A stretch of 17,528 bases of DNA from Enteropsectra breve (lineage: Eukaryota > Microsporidia), in contig JALPMN010000550.1 of the NCBI GenBank assembly GCA_024243835.1, positions 1-17,528 on the forward strand, read 5' to 3'. Shown here piece after piece: positions 7,262 to 16,037 of the stretch. Below the pieces are notes generated by a model that saw only the letters and a program-made list of their open reading frames with translations, was not told the DNA's origin and made no database searches. Position numbers and translations under genes: made by a program. Position 1 is the stretch's first letter. Each line of letters opens with the position of its first letter.

Positions 7262-8707
7262 TTAATGGCCATATGCATCAAGTGCTGCTTGGGGAATATA
7301 ATCCAGAGATTTAGTCATTTCTTTATAGAAATTACTATGATTCTTCTTGATTGCATTGAGAGAAGTGCAATGCTTCAAAAAGGCCTTAAATAAATCCTCA
7401 AGTTTGTCTATTTTGATTTTTTTCAGTCCACCTACAAGTATCTTTATTTTTTTATCCAAAATTGTAGAGCTACAGAACAGAGAAACGTCATGTTCCTCCC
7501 ATGTCTTTACATACTCTACAAAGGCTTTCTGCAGCTCTAAATCATTGCTTTCATCGGTATTTATGCTTTCATTGTCGGTATAATTTCTATTGGCAATTTT
7601 GTCTAATAAAGTTTCTACTATTTGCTCTCCGTGGGTTTTGCGATTCATTAGATAAAATATATTAGCGTGGAAATATCCATTTTTAGAAGCAGCGAGTGCC
7701 TCAAAAATGCTCACAACACAGTTATTCTGCCCATAAGACGCTGCTTGCCAGCATTTTACAATCTTTTCAGCCTGCTCCTCGATAGACTCATCATCCCTTG
7801 CGCTATCAATGATATACCGCAATATGCTTCTAAAATGCTTCTTTATGAAGGGAATGCCACATTTTTTAGAGTTATTTTTATCAAGATTATCTATCAAACT
7901 AAGAAAATCCACGCCCATGCACCATTCTAGAACTTCATTCTCTTGCCATGCTTCACAATTAAGCCGGATATAGAAATCTGAAAGAAGAGGCAGCATTCCG
8001 GTTTCATTTTTCGAGTAATTTATGCTTTCAGAAGCTAAATCATTTAGTATTTCACTTTCTATAATGCAGTTGGGCAGGTGCTTGGCAAAGCAAACATCTT
8101 TTAGAAAAAGTCTATACTCATCCTCGATGCAATAGTTTTTACAGAGCTGGGGTATCTTCTCTAAGCCCTCGGTGCTCAGAAGCCTTCCCCTTGTCATAAG
8201 ATTCAGTGCCAAATACTTCTGTGCATTTTCGTTCAAGGAATAATAGCTTGCGCATCGGGCTAACAGACATTCTTTAGAATCGGTTGTACTATAATCTTTG
8301 ATAGATGCTTTTTCTTTCAACCGGATAGCTTTATCGTAGTTTAATGCTCTCAAGGCAATCATTTCATTAAACTCTAATTCTGTAAAACCAAATTTTACAT
8401 GTTCCTCAGAGTTTGCCAGTATTTTATCTATACCATCAAACACTTCGTTTAAGAAAGAGCTTTGGTGCATTATGTAACTGTATTTTCTGTTGTAAAAAAA
8501 GCATACTTTTATTACAGTAAGCCTCTGTACAACACTGAGATACCAAAGGCTTTCTGTAAGATTCTTACAAAGACTATCACAGAAATGCAAATATTCTTTG
8601 TCTTGATTGCTCTTGTTCGCAGACGTCTTTAGTTTGTAAAGTCTTTTTAAATATATGAAAATGATTGAAATTTCAGACTTAATCGGAGACTCTGGTGGTG
8701 TAAACAT
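7262..8707 (-). CDS. C-terminal half of a frameshifted ~900-aa zinc-finger family protein
   Basis: 481 codons from the ATG at 8707, but the same frame is already open from 8761. The upstream 18 codons (TSFWKSKIDDKISALSAC) read like protein, so this ATG is probably internal. The product is soluble, rich in Leu, Lys, Asn and Ser, and largely helical. It aligns by eye with the second half of the 902-aa protein at 12463. Examples are VIKVCFFY with NVKVAIFY; FGFTELEFNEMIALRALNYD with LQFRYSDDWVLLTAYRSKYP; and SKECLLARCASYYSLNENAQ with QTVEILLRGCTKLDTFIIAN. It overlaps the other half (8647-9960) by 61 bases in a different frame. Together the two make about 899 residues. It could be a pseudogene, an assembly error at a homopolymer, or a frameshifted gene. 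Confidence 0.75.
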   Translation of the reverse strand: MFTPPESPIKSEISIIFIYLKRLYKLKTSANKSNQDKEYLHFCDSLCKNLTESLWYLSVVQRLTVIKVCFFYNRKYSYIMHQSSFLNEVFDGIDKILANSEEHVKFGFTELEFNEMIALRALNYDKAIRLKEKASIKDYSTTDSKECLLARCASYYSLNENAQKYLALNLMTRGRLLSTEGLEKIPQLCKNYCIEDEYRLFLKDVCFAKHLPNCIIESEILNDLASESINYSKNETGMLPLLSDFYIRLNCEAWQENEVLEWCMGVDFLSLIDNLDKNNSKKCGIPFIKKHFRSILRYIIDSARDDESIEEQAEKIVKCWQAASYGQNNCVVSIFEALAASKNGYFHANIFYLMNRKTHGEQIVETLLDKIANRNYTDNESINTDESNDLELQKAFVEYVKTWEEHDVSLFCSSTILDKKIKILVGGLKKIKIDKLEDLFKAFLKHCTSLNAIKKNHSNFYKEMTKSLDYIPQAALDAYGH

Positions 8708-9960
8708 GCACGCTGATAATGCCGATATTTTATCGTCGATTTTTGACTTCCAAAAAGATGTTTATCCTGGGTTTTAAACCTTTTTTCCACTTCATTTAGT
8801 ATTGTAAAAGGCATAGGCAGTTTATCAAGACTATCGATATGCAGATAATTAGGGCCAAATCTTGTAGAAAAGCTAATATCTAAATGAGTAGGAAGGGAAT
8901 AGCGATCGGAACACAGACATTCAATAATGAAATTATGTTTTTGTGCTCTGGTGGAGAGATTAATGTAAGAAATTAGCAGTTTGGTGAGAAAGTATGTGCC
9001 GAGATATACATCTTTTTCAATGCAATGGTCGGTTAAGTTTGTTATGCACTTGCTAATATCTTCTTGTGTAGTGTATTTAGCAGCAAGCATTTTCCAAAAT
9101 CCTCTAATCTGCCTTTTATTCAAATGTGACGATTTACTCAAATAGGAGCACCATGCGGCAATATCGCTGTAATCTTCGCAAGGAATAGTTTTTTTTGGCA
9201 GCATATACAGCCTAAGGCCCGATAGTATGTCTTTTTTCCCCTTAAATTCGCATTTCAAAACTCTTTTTCTTATCTCCTCAACCATATGCCAGGGGACTTT
9301 TTTTCTGCATAATAATAACAGTATATTTATACCATTTCCTTGCATAACTTTATAAATATATGAAAATTCATATTGCTCTGAGCTATTACGCAGGCTTTTT
9401 AATATAAGGGTTAATATGTCAGTATGTGACTTGATCACCCTACACTCGTAGCAAAAGTCCTCTCGACAAAATTCAAAATAGATAATACGATTTGCTCCAT
9501 ATGGATCTTTTAAGTAGCAGTCGCGATGGGAGGTGGTCTTTGCGCATCCGGTTGGACATTTTTTAACATGCAAGTCAAACAAACCGACTATTTTATTTTC
9601 ATAAGGATACTTTGCTATTCCCATGCACTTTTCAAGTAGTATAGAACTACAGAACAGCTTATTAAACATTTGTTTGCCACAATACATACAGCTTTGCTCC
9701 ATAGTTTCTTTTTGATCTTTGATCTCGGCGCTAAATTTTGTTTCAACGTAATGATCAGCTTTTATGCTCTTTGACTCAGCTGATGAAGTAGCATGACTAT
9801 CACTGCTTGTTTCTATAGCAGTTTTATCACAAACGAGCAATGGTGTGTTAGTGGAATCATTATGAGGCTTTCGTATGGCGAATATTTTGACGGCACATGC
9901 TCCGCATATAATAACAATTATGGCTATCGCCGCAATTATGTATTTGAAATGCTTATTCAT
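8647..9960 (-). CDS. N-terminal half of a frameshifted ~900-aa zinc-finger family protein, membrane anchored
   Basis: 437 codons from ATG at 9960, preceded by TTTAAGCC. Residues 7-29 (YIIAAIAIIVIICGACAVKIFAI) form a hydrophobic segment flanked by basic residues, consistent with a signal anchor. After a Ser/Thr/Lys-rich spacer there is a cysteine block: C91-x2-C94, C135-x3-C139-x5-H145-x2-C148, then C165, C170 and C173, in the order of a RING/PHD-like zinc fold. Helical sequence follows. The segment EIRKRV...SGLRLY aligns with LIKRLE...SARLY of the 902-aa protein. Sense appears to end near residue 402 (TQDKHL); the last 35 codons look like out-of-frame sequence, with many His, Arg, Ser and Gln residues. 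The continuation is in the frame of 7262-8707. Confidence 0.75.
   Translation of the reverse strand: MNKHFKYIIAAIAIIVIICGACAVKIFAIRKPHNDSTNTPLLVCDKTAIETSSDSHATSSAESKSIKADHYVETKFSAEIKDQKETMEQSCMYCGKQMFNKLFCSSILLEKCMGIAKYPYENKIVGLFDLHVKKCPTGCAKTTSHRDCYLKDPYGANRIIYFEFCREDFCYECRVIKSHTDILTLILKSLRNSSEQYEFSYIYKVMQGNGINILLLLCRKKVPWHMVEEIRKRVLKCEFKGKKDILSGLRLYMLPKKTIPCEDYSDIAAWCSYLSKSSHLNKRQIRGFWKMLAAKYTTQEDISKCITNLTDHCIEKDVYLGTYFLTKLLISYINLSTRAQKHNFIIECLCSDRYSLPTHLDISFSTRFGPNYLHIDSLDKLPMPFTILNEVEKRFKTQDKHLFGSQKSTIKYRHYQRACLHHQSLRLSLKFQSFSYI
8752..8756 (-). other. Probable frameshift site (5-base homopolymer)
   Basis: An A5 run on the plus strand (T5 on the minus strand). Upstream of it the N-terminal frame makes sense; directly after it the other frame gives WKSKIDDKISALSAC running into the C-terminal half. 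Moving from the first frame to the second needs one extra base, so one T has probably been lost, either in the gene or in the assembly. Confidence 0.55.
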
Positions 9961-10359
9961 GGCTTAAACGTTGTAAAAAAATTATTACGAGCAAAAAGGG
10001 GTATAAATTTTTTAAAGCGAGCATGGAGCTTAGTAAAATCTTGAATGATTCTTAAATGATCTATCCATACATACTTTTATTCAAAAGACCCAATAAAGTT
10101 GTATAGACACCTTTATATAATATAAGCTACAAATAATTATTTTTAGTAACTATTAACAGTAGACTTTCATAAAGTATGAGGATACACCTTAGTTTCAGCT
10201 AAGTGACAGCAAGGATTACCTTTTGCAAGCCTATAAAAGCAGCATAGTATAAAATGGGACTGCTTTAAATAATCACGGTGCATTTATCTTTTTAATAAAG
10301 AGAAATGTAATAATCATATTCTCTTCTGTAAATTTAATTGGTTTCTATGCACTGCCCAT
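9961..10359. other. Divergent intergenic region between the broken large gene and the two-TM gene
   Basis: About 400 bp with promoters for both flanking genes implied. AT-rich, with a small inverted repeat CTTAG-TTTCAG-CTAAG near 10188-10203. No ORF of its own; a plus-strand frame that spans the start of the large gene is only its antisense shadow. Confidence 0.45.
10354..10359 (+). promoter_or_regulatory. C-rich start-proximal motif of the two-TM gene
   Basis: GCCCAT lies directly before the ATG at 10360, in an A/T-rich setting, matching the C-rich elements before the other genes. Confidence 0.45.
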
Positions 10360-10707
10360 ATGAATACTAATGAAGATCAAAAACAGGGAAATACTTCCAG
10401 CATCCAGGAAAAAATAGTTGAAACTAGTGATCTCTCGCTGATGAATAACCAAGAAAAAAGGAATAGTGGCTTCTGGGACGATTTGAAAGAAAGGATAGAC
10501 CTTGTTTTCCTTGCAAAAGTGGGAATTTGCTTCATTTGTACAGTAATGTGCTCAATAAGCATTATGATGATGTTTAGCAATGCTGAAATACCAGTGAGCG
10601 AGTGTGGCACTATCGTTGAATGCGCGTCCATTGTACTCTGCAGGGAGTTTATTTGCATTCTTGTGTTCACTGCAATATTTGTGTATGTTGTAGCAAACCT
10701 TTCATAA
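10360..10707 (+). CDS. Hypothetical 115-aa protein with two membrane segments
   Basis: Not recognised. The first 45 residues are hydrophilic and rich in Asn, Gln, Glu and Ser (MNTNEDQKQGNTSSIQEK). They are followed by FWDDLKERIDLVF and two hydrophobic segments at about 49-72 (FLAKVGICFICTVMCSISIMM) and about 90-112 (SIVLCREFICILVFTAIFVYVV), separated by a short loop with Pro and two Cys (SNAEIPVSECGTIVEC). The stop follows only three residues later. This predicts a hairpin membrane protein with both ends on one side. It is head to head with the broken large gene and is followed by CDC37 on the same strand. AATAAA at about 10721 may serve 3' processing. Confidence 0.7.
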   Translation: MNTNEDQKQGNTSSIQEKIVETSDLSLMNNQEKRNSGFWDDLKERIDLVFLAKVGICFICTVMCSISIMMMFSNAEIPVSECGTIVECASIVLCREFICILVFTAIFVYVVANLS

Positions 10708-11332
10708 ATTATTTTTTCTCAATAAAAGCTTATTTAATCGTATTTATGAAGATATAATCTATAAGGTAACTGCAAATTCTTAAAGAAAGTATATGTTATT
10801 ACTTAATTTAGTTTAAATATGGGCCTTATTGTAAATTTTATACTCTTAACATTCAAATGAGCCCATTAATCCATTTTAAAATATGGCTATACGCCTATTG
10901 ACCACAGAAGAAAGACTTATTTTTAAGAACTAAAACTCTTAAATTTGACAGAAAACAAACTAATGAGTATTTATACACTTGATCTTGAGCTAGCGTTAAT
11001 AGTCTGATATTAAAATCATAGATGGTATAATTTAAGTATGATTTACGCATCGATGAAAATAAAACAGAAAATTTTTTGTATTTACTTGAGGAAATGAGCG
11101 TTTAATTTAAAGTTTGCTAGAGTTAATAGCTGAACACTCCCTTATATGCGATATACATTCTGCAAGACTCTTATGAAAGTACCTTCTTGTTCACATTATT
11201 TTTAAACGATTTGCAGAAAACCCTAACTCCTCGAAAAAAATAATTTACAGATAGCACAAAATTTTTGTTTAAGAAGGCTATTTCATAAGCTTAAGTTGTG
11301 CTACAAAATATCTTTAAATATTTAAGCCCCTA
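10708..11332. other. Intergenic region upstream of CDC37
   Basis: About 620 bp of AT-rich sequence. No intact ORF, tRNA or clear repeat. The only short ATG frame noted, at 10883, has 16 codons. Close to CDC37 the sequence becomes TCTTTAAATATTTAAG and then the C-rich start motif. Confidence 0.45.
11324..11332 (+). promoter_or_regulatory. C-rich start-proximal motif of CDC37
   Basis: AAGCCCCTA sits directly before the ATG and shares the AGCCCCT core with the motif before SEC62, which suggests a common promoter or initiation element. Confidence 0.55.
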
Positions 11333-11896
11333 ATGACAACCCAGTTCAGAGACATAGAAGATTTTACAGATTCAGAGGAAGAGATTCATCCAAACATAGA
11401 CGCAAGGAGCTACCACAAGTTCAGGAGAGAGCAGAATAAAAGCAGGCTCGAATATCTAAGAACGAAGGACGAGCTGACAGAAAGCGAAAAGAAGGAAAAA
11501 GAAAAGCTAGAGCGCAAAGAGCTGCCGATGACCGTAGAGGTGCCAATGGACACATTTAGAGCCTCAAAAGCTCTTGATGAGCGTGACTACACGAGCGAAA
11601 TTATTTATCTCCTTGAAAATAGGGACGTAGGATCCTTCATGAGGCTGCTTGAAGATGGGAATATCGATCTCGAGCGGCTCTGTGATACTGTGTATTACAA
11701 TCTGAGCACAGCAATCAAAGAGGGAGACGATGCAACTGGATACGATCTGTGCAGAATTGGCCTGCTGATAGAATGGACACAGGCCTATGGAAAGACATAT
11801 ATACAGAAGATTAGGGATATGGGCGAGCAGCGGATGGAAAGCATCTACTCGGAACAGTATGCGGCATCGAAGCAGGCGATACTAAACTTAGAATGA
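11333..11896 (+). CDS. CDC37: Cdc37-like Hsp90 co-chaperone (short)
   Basis: Cdc37 delivers protein kinases to Hsp90. The 187-aa product begins with the Cdc37 N-terminal signature: an acidic run with a CK2-type serine (FTDSEEE, Ser14), then IHPNIDARSYHKFRREQ (about 18-34). HPNID is highly characteristic, and Ser13/14 phosphorylation in that setting is needed for kinase binding in known Cdc37s. A charged helix with coiled-coil character follows (about 35-65, RLEYLRTKDELTESEKKEKE), and then a compact helical region at about 83-187. Known Cdc37s are 380-500 aa, so most of the usual Hsp90-binding middle domain is missing or reduced. Composition is of the GC-richer housekeeping type. It is followed by about 570 bp before the 902-aa gene. 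Confidence 0.82.
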   Translation: MTTQFRDIEDFTDSEEEIHPNIDARSYHKFRREQNKSRLEYLRTKDELTESEKKEKEKLERKELPMTVEVPMDTFRASKALDERDYTSEIIYLLENRDVGSFMRLLEDGNIDLERLCDTVYYNLSTAIKEGDDATGYDLCRIGLLIEWTQAYGKTYIQKIRDMGEQRMESIYSEQYAASKQAILNLE

Positions 11897-12115
11897 AGAG
11901 ATACGGTTGCTGAGGTGAAAAAGCTTTAATAATTTATTAAAAGCAGTTTATGTTAAATTGATCCAGTATAGTTCTTCTTTCACAGTTATAAATCATATTT
12001 CAATATAGTAAAATATCTTTAGATCATCTAATTACTGTAAGTTAAGCACATAATCTGGCTATTTCTATCCTTAGCTGGGAAATGTACATAAATTTAACTT
12101 TTCTATTAATTATAA

Positions 12116-12433
12116 AGGCATAGAAATCAGCTTGCACAAAATTCTGCTACTGTTGAATCAAACATACTAATAAAAACTCATGATTTAAAACTTATATAGC
12201 TAATTAGCTTTTTTGATGCAACTGCTGCACATCTTGCGATCAATCATCTTTTAGAAAGAGGGTTTTATTTAGCAAAAGAAGGCAGTTTTCATTAATGAAT
12301 AAATGATCCTTCGCTAACTAAATGGTTTTATTATTTGGAGAGAAATCCCTCAAATAAAGTAACATATGCATTTTGTGTTACTAAAATCATTATCACTGAT
12401 ATTTTTATCAATTTGAAAATTGTTCAATTGTAA
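12116..12433 (+). pseudogene. Decayed reading frame upstream of the 902-aa gene
   Basis: One frame from 12116 to TAA at 12431-12433 covers 105 codons with only a TAG (12197) and an adjacent TAA-TGA pair (12287-12292), where about nine stops would be expected at this base composition. The reading has protein-like segments: HRNQLAQNSATVESNILIKT, FFDATAAHLAINHLLERGFY and DPSLTKWFYYLERNPSNKV. There is no usable ATG. It is not recognised. Its last part overlaps the conserved upstream region of the 902-aa gene. A relic of an older gene is likely, but chance is not excluded. The rest of 11897-12462 shows nothing else. Confidence 0.35.
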
Positions 12434-12462
12434 AATTTTTATTAAAACCTGTAAGGCCATCC
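12380..12462 (+). promoter_or_regulatory. Conserved proximal promoter of the 902-aa gene (duplicated at 16508-16591)
   Basis: ATTGTAAAATTTTTATTAAA is shared exactly with the same position upstream of the right-edge paralogue, and looser similarity extends to about 80 bases upstream (TAAAATCAT..., TTTGAAAATT). C-rich GGCCATCC precedes the ATG. Either the duplication included the promoter or the element is under selection. Confidence 0.6.
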
Positions 12463-15171
12463 ATGTTTGTCCTATACCAGGCATTCCTCTTGGCACATAA
12501 CATGCTGATATTAACTGAGGATGGCATTGTAAATGGGGTAACCAGCAAAGAACCCCATCACATAGAATGCTGCTGCAACAAAGAAGAACGCGAATTTAAG
12601 CGGTTGCAGGACCTTTATGGCGGGATTTTAAATCCATCCGAGAAAAATGAAAAAGCATTAACTCCATCCAAGAATCGTCCTTTTTACAAAAATCTATTCG
12701 CTGTGAGTGGTGACACACGATCTACACAGCGCCCTGATGAACCTTTCAAGCAATATTTATATTCATCATTTAGTAATGATATGTATATCAAATGCTCCTA
12801 TTGGAAATGCCCTAAAATATATCATATGAAATGCTTTGGACATTTCTTCATTCATTCTGAAGGAAGATACCTATTCAACAAATATTGTCCTTGCAATGTC
12901 ACAACAGCTATTGATTTCAACAGATTTTACAAGAGACACACAGATGAGTATGCCATGGGCGTGACAAAGCAAATGCATTATTTTGAACGTCTTTATATGC
13001 TTCCTTTACTAACTGGATGCTATTTTTGTGATCTTCTAAAACATATGAATTACACGTTAGAAAATACTGGGCGTTTAATTAAACGGCTGGAGGCAGAGAA
13101 GAATCCAAACAAAACCCAACTACTTGTATCTGCAAGATTATACAGCGCAATAATAGATCAAAATACAACTGTTAGAGAATTGTGTAAAGCACTAGCTTCA
13201 CAGCTCAAGATGATGGATCCATCGAAAGTTTCCAAATTCCTTCATGGCAGAAATTTTTTATCTGAAAAGGTTAAAAACGAACAACTAGGCCCGGATGAAG
13301 TAAAAACCATAATTTTCGCATTAATCAGAGATAGCCCTAACTATTTGAATTGGGATTCAGATGCTTTGTATAAAATGCTATTAAAGGCTTATATGGCTAC
13401 TGAGCCATCACCTGCCCAAATATTAGATTTTTTCAGCACGTTCCTTTTTTCTGAATGCTCTGAGATATTAGTAAACTTCCATATTTTTAGTGAGGCGTGG
13501 AACAAAAAAATGCCCTCATTCGCAATGCTTTACCAAAGAATAGAAAATAAGCTACTTCTACGCGATACGTACAAAACTCTGCAATATGAATATTTTTTCA
13601 ACAATTCAATTGATTTTTTGAAAAAATATGCAAAGTTTAAAAGAGTTGACATGGCGATCCTTGTAAAGTATCTGACTAAACGATTATATACAGTTAAAGA
13701 GTTCTATCCAAATGCAACGTCAGATCAAAACCAAGCTGAATGCCACAAATACAACCCATCTATCAAAAGCATAAAAGCAATGAGTAATTCGAGCTTTGGA
13801 TGCTTCAGCACATTTGAAAACATACTGTTCTACGCTAGTGTTATTGATGATTCAAACTCTGGAACTGATAAAGTAATAGATCTAGTCAGATACTTTGTTT
13901 ATGATAGTATAATTGATACTTTGTTATCAAACGAAGATGCATCAAGTGATTTTCCATACGAAAATGTAAAAGTTGCAATTTTTTATGAAAAAAGACTAAA
14001 ACAGCCAATAATGAGATATGCTTATTTAGCAGAATATGCAAAGTATGTATCAAACACATTATCCGCAGATAAAGATATTAGTGATCTTCAATTCAGATAC
14101 TCCGATGATTGGGTTTTACTAACAGCATATCGCTCAAAATATCCGCAAGACTTTGCAAGTCTCTGTATCGAAACTCAAAAATTACCTGGAAAGCTGCCAA
14201 GAGAGCAAACAGTCGAGATTCTGCTTAGAGGATGCACAAAACTTGATACTTTTATCATTGCAAATATTGAGTATCTGAACAATACTATATTTTCTTATTA
14301 TGGCATCCCAGAGTGCGTTTTAGAGGACTATAAGAAGCATTCATATGCAAGCCTTGCAACGGCAGGATTCTCTATTTTATACATTGAAGAGGATCACAAA
14401 ATTTTTGAGAACCTGACCAGAGATGATATTTTTCACTGGTGCACAAAGCACTGCATTCTGGAGTATATTGATGGTATAAAGGATAAGCTTGCTGAAAACA
14501 AACAGGACTTCTCCAAGTTTATCCAACTCTACTTTCCGTTTATTCTTGAATGGATTGATTCTTTGCATTCAGAAACCAGCACAATTCTCTTGTCAGATAA
14601 TATGCTAAAGATATGCGATTTGGCCTGTCTTTATGGCAAATACGACCATGTTGAAATCTCTGGTTACTTAGCTAGAACGAAAAATGCATTTTACTTTATA
14701 AACAAGTTTTTATTGCATATAAATGCTTCTTCCCGTAGAGACGTGCTTACAAATATCTTTATCAGGCTTTCTGAGGGCACATCGAGCAACACCAATGATT
14801 TGCTTACTGCGATGGCCAAATATCTAGAAGTATCGTATGCTATGGACATTCGCTACAAAAGAGGGTTTGATCTTCTTTCTTTCGATCTCAGAAAAGACGG
14901 AATAGTAATATGTGGCTTTAAGGAGCTAAACAGTGTGAATTTATATGGAGCACTCGCCAATTGCAGCAAGGAAGCAGTATTGGAGCTATTTATCAAACAC
15001 AAGGAATTTTCAGAAAAGTTCCTCGAGCATGTTTTCCATGTTCCAAGAAGTGTGATAGATAAACTTCGCCTTATTCCTATAAGTAAAAAGGGTTTAGAAT
15101 GTGCTATGCCCACTTTGATTGTTAGCTCTAAAACAAATCAAATATTTTTTCATTGTAACGCTCAACATTAA
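12463..15171 (+). CDS. Large zinc-finger-like family protein, 902 aa, intact copy
   Basis: No known family recognised with certainty. The start ATG at 12463 is supported by an in-frame TGA at 12397-12399, with no ATG between, and by the same start in the tandem paralogue. Residues 2-17 are uncharged and hydrophobic (FVLYQAFLLAHNMLIL), a weak signal peptide or short anchor. A cysteine block follows: C36-C37-C38, then C111-x4-C116-x4-H121-x2-C124, then C142-x-C144, in the order of a RING/PHD-like zinc fold. From about 185 to 890 the protein is long, helical and Lys/Asn/Leu-rich with no further membrane segment, perhaps an alpha solenoid. Codon use is AT-richer than the housekeeping genes, typical of fast-evolving lineage families. 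Comparison with the microsporidian InterB (DUF1609) family is worth making; secretion or host contact is speculation. Confidence 0.85.
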   Translation: MFVLYQAFLLAHNMLILTEDGIVNGVTSKEPHHIECCCNKEEREFKRLQDLYGGILNPSEKNEKALTPSKNRPFYKNLFAVSGDTRSTQRPDEPFKQYLYSSFSNDMYIKCSYWKCPKIYHMKCFGHFFIHSEGRYLFNKYCPCNVTTAIDFNRFYKRHTDEYAMGVTKQMHYFERLYMLPLLTGCYFCDLLKHMNYTLENTGRLIKRLEAEKNPNKTQLLVSARLYSAIIDQNTTVRELCKALASQLKMMDPSKVSKFLHGRNFLSEKVKNEQLGPDEVKTIIFALIRDSPNYLNWDSDALYKMLLKAYMATEPSPAQILDFFSTFLFSECSEILVNFHIFSEAWNKKMPSFAMLYQRIENKLLLRDTYKTLQYEYFFNNSIDFLKKYAKFKRVDMAILVKYLTKRLYTVKEFYPNATSDQNQAECHKYNPSIKSIKAMSNSSFGCFSTFENILFYASVIDDSNSGTDKVIDLVRYFVYDSIIDTLLSNEDASSDFPYENVKVAIFYEKRLKQPIMRYAYLAEYAKYVSNTLSADKDISDLQFRYSDDWVLLTAYRSKYPQDFASLCIETQKLPGKLPREQTVEILLRGCTKLDTFIIANIEYLNNTIFSYYGIPECVLEDYKKHSYASLATAGFSILYIEEDHKIFENLTRDDIFHWCTKHCILEYIDGIKDKLAENKQDFSKFIQLYFPFILEWIDSLHSETSTILLSDNMLKICDLACLYGKYDHVEISGYLARTKNAFYFINKFLLHINASSRRDVLTNIFIRLSEGTSSNTNDLLTAMAKYLEVSYAMDIRYKRGFDLLSFDLRKDGIVICGFKELNSVNLYGALANCSKEAVLELFIKHKEFSEKFLEHVFHVPRSVIDKLRLIPISKKGLECAMPTLIVSSKTNQIFFHCNAQH
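13245..13308 (+). repeat. 64-bp block identical to 17371-17434
   Basis: It runs from TGGCAGAAATTTTTTATC to GATGAAGTAAAAACC with no difference between the tandem paralogues, while both flanks differ at many positions. It encodes GRNFLSEKVKNEQLGPDEVK. No synonymous change in 64 bases suggests recent gene conversion. Confidence 0.9.
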
Positions 15172-15597
15172 AAAATTAAATATCAATTATAAACGAATGC
15201 CACTGTACTTTGTTATAGTTTTATCATTAAAGTATTAATTTACATCCTGCGCAGGTATTATTGTTTAATAATCTAAAAATTTTTACATTATTTTACCTAA
15301 GGATCAACAGGCTGATCTTAACCATAGTAGTTATCATACTACTACTAATAAAGACTTTTCAAATAATTATAATATTTAAATGAAATAAATATAGAAGGAG
15401 ACAACAACACCAGTCTATAAAAATAGGTTAAACGAAAATATCAGTTTTTTAATGGCTGATAATTCTGTATTTCGGGAGTAAAATACGTTAGAATTGGTTG
15501 ATATCATTTATTTTGCTAATAAGTTGTATCTTTACTAAAGTTTACCAGAAAGATGACCAAGAATTTGCAGGGTTATACTTTCTCATCTGAAAAAAAC

Positions 15598-15885
15598 TTA
15601 CGAAGGAGTATATAGCGAGACATTTAAATTATAAGACATAAATACAATTTTTGCCTTCATTATTAAGCTGGAACAAGCACCCAACAAATAGCAGACAATA
15701 CTCAGAACGACAGCAAAGATACTGACGAAAGACTCGATGGCCTTGTTCGCATAGAATAAAGTTTAGAGAAATGAATCTCTTGATACGGATAATAACAACT
15801 ATTTTTAAAAAGATACTAGCAAACTGCCTAAAAAGACAGATATTACACCCATGGCGACAAAAATCCGGACATCCTTAAAAGACAG
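15598..15885 (-). pseudogene. Relic of a small membrane protein, broken by frameshifts and stops
   Basis: On the minus strand one frame gives SFKDVRIFVAMGVISVFLGS plus LLVSF, then a stop at 15805-15807. A second frame gives KNSCYYPYQEIHFSKLYS. A third (15762 down to TAA at 15598-15600) gives KAIESFVSIFAVVLSIVCYL, then LGACSSLIMKAKIVFMSY. So there are two hydrophobic helices separated by a polar loop, spread over three frames. The layout resembles the two-TM protein at 10360, but I see no convincing residue-level match. The stretch is GC-richer than its surroundings, as expected of former coding DNA. Confidence 0.4.
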
Positions 15886-16037
15886 CTAAAGCATGCTAAC
15901 TTATACGGTAATTATGCTTTTCATTGCATTATCTCTATGTTAAAAGCAAAATTTTAATAGTTTCTATTATAAGTAAAAATAAGCTTTTAAAGTGTATTTT
16001 TGCAAGATAGTGTTCCATATCACCTTCATACATATAA

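Noticed and set aside
9793..10044. Plus-strand 83-aa ORF at the start of the broken large gene
   Set aside because: It mostly reads the antisense of the membrane anchor of that gene and has no supporting motif.
14377..15113. Two minus-strand ORFs inside the 902-aa gene
   Set aside because: Antisense shadows of an intact long frame.
15420..15600. Possible further gene relic (frames reading DNSVFRE, FTKVYQKDDQEFAGLYFLI)
   Set aside because: The open stretches are at most about 30 codons, which is not enough above chance.
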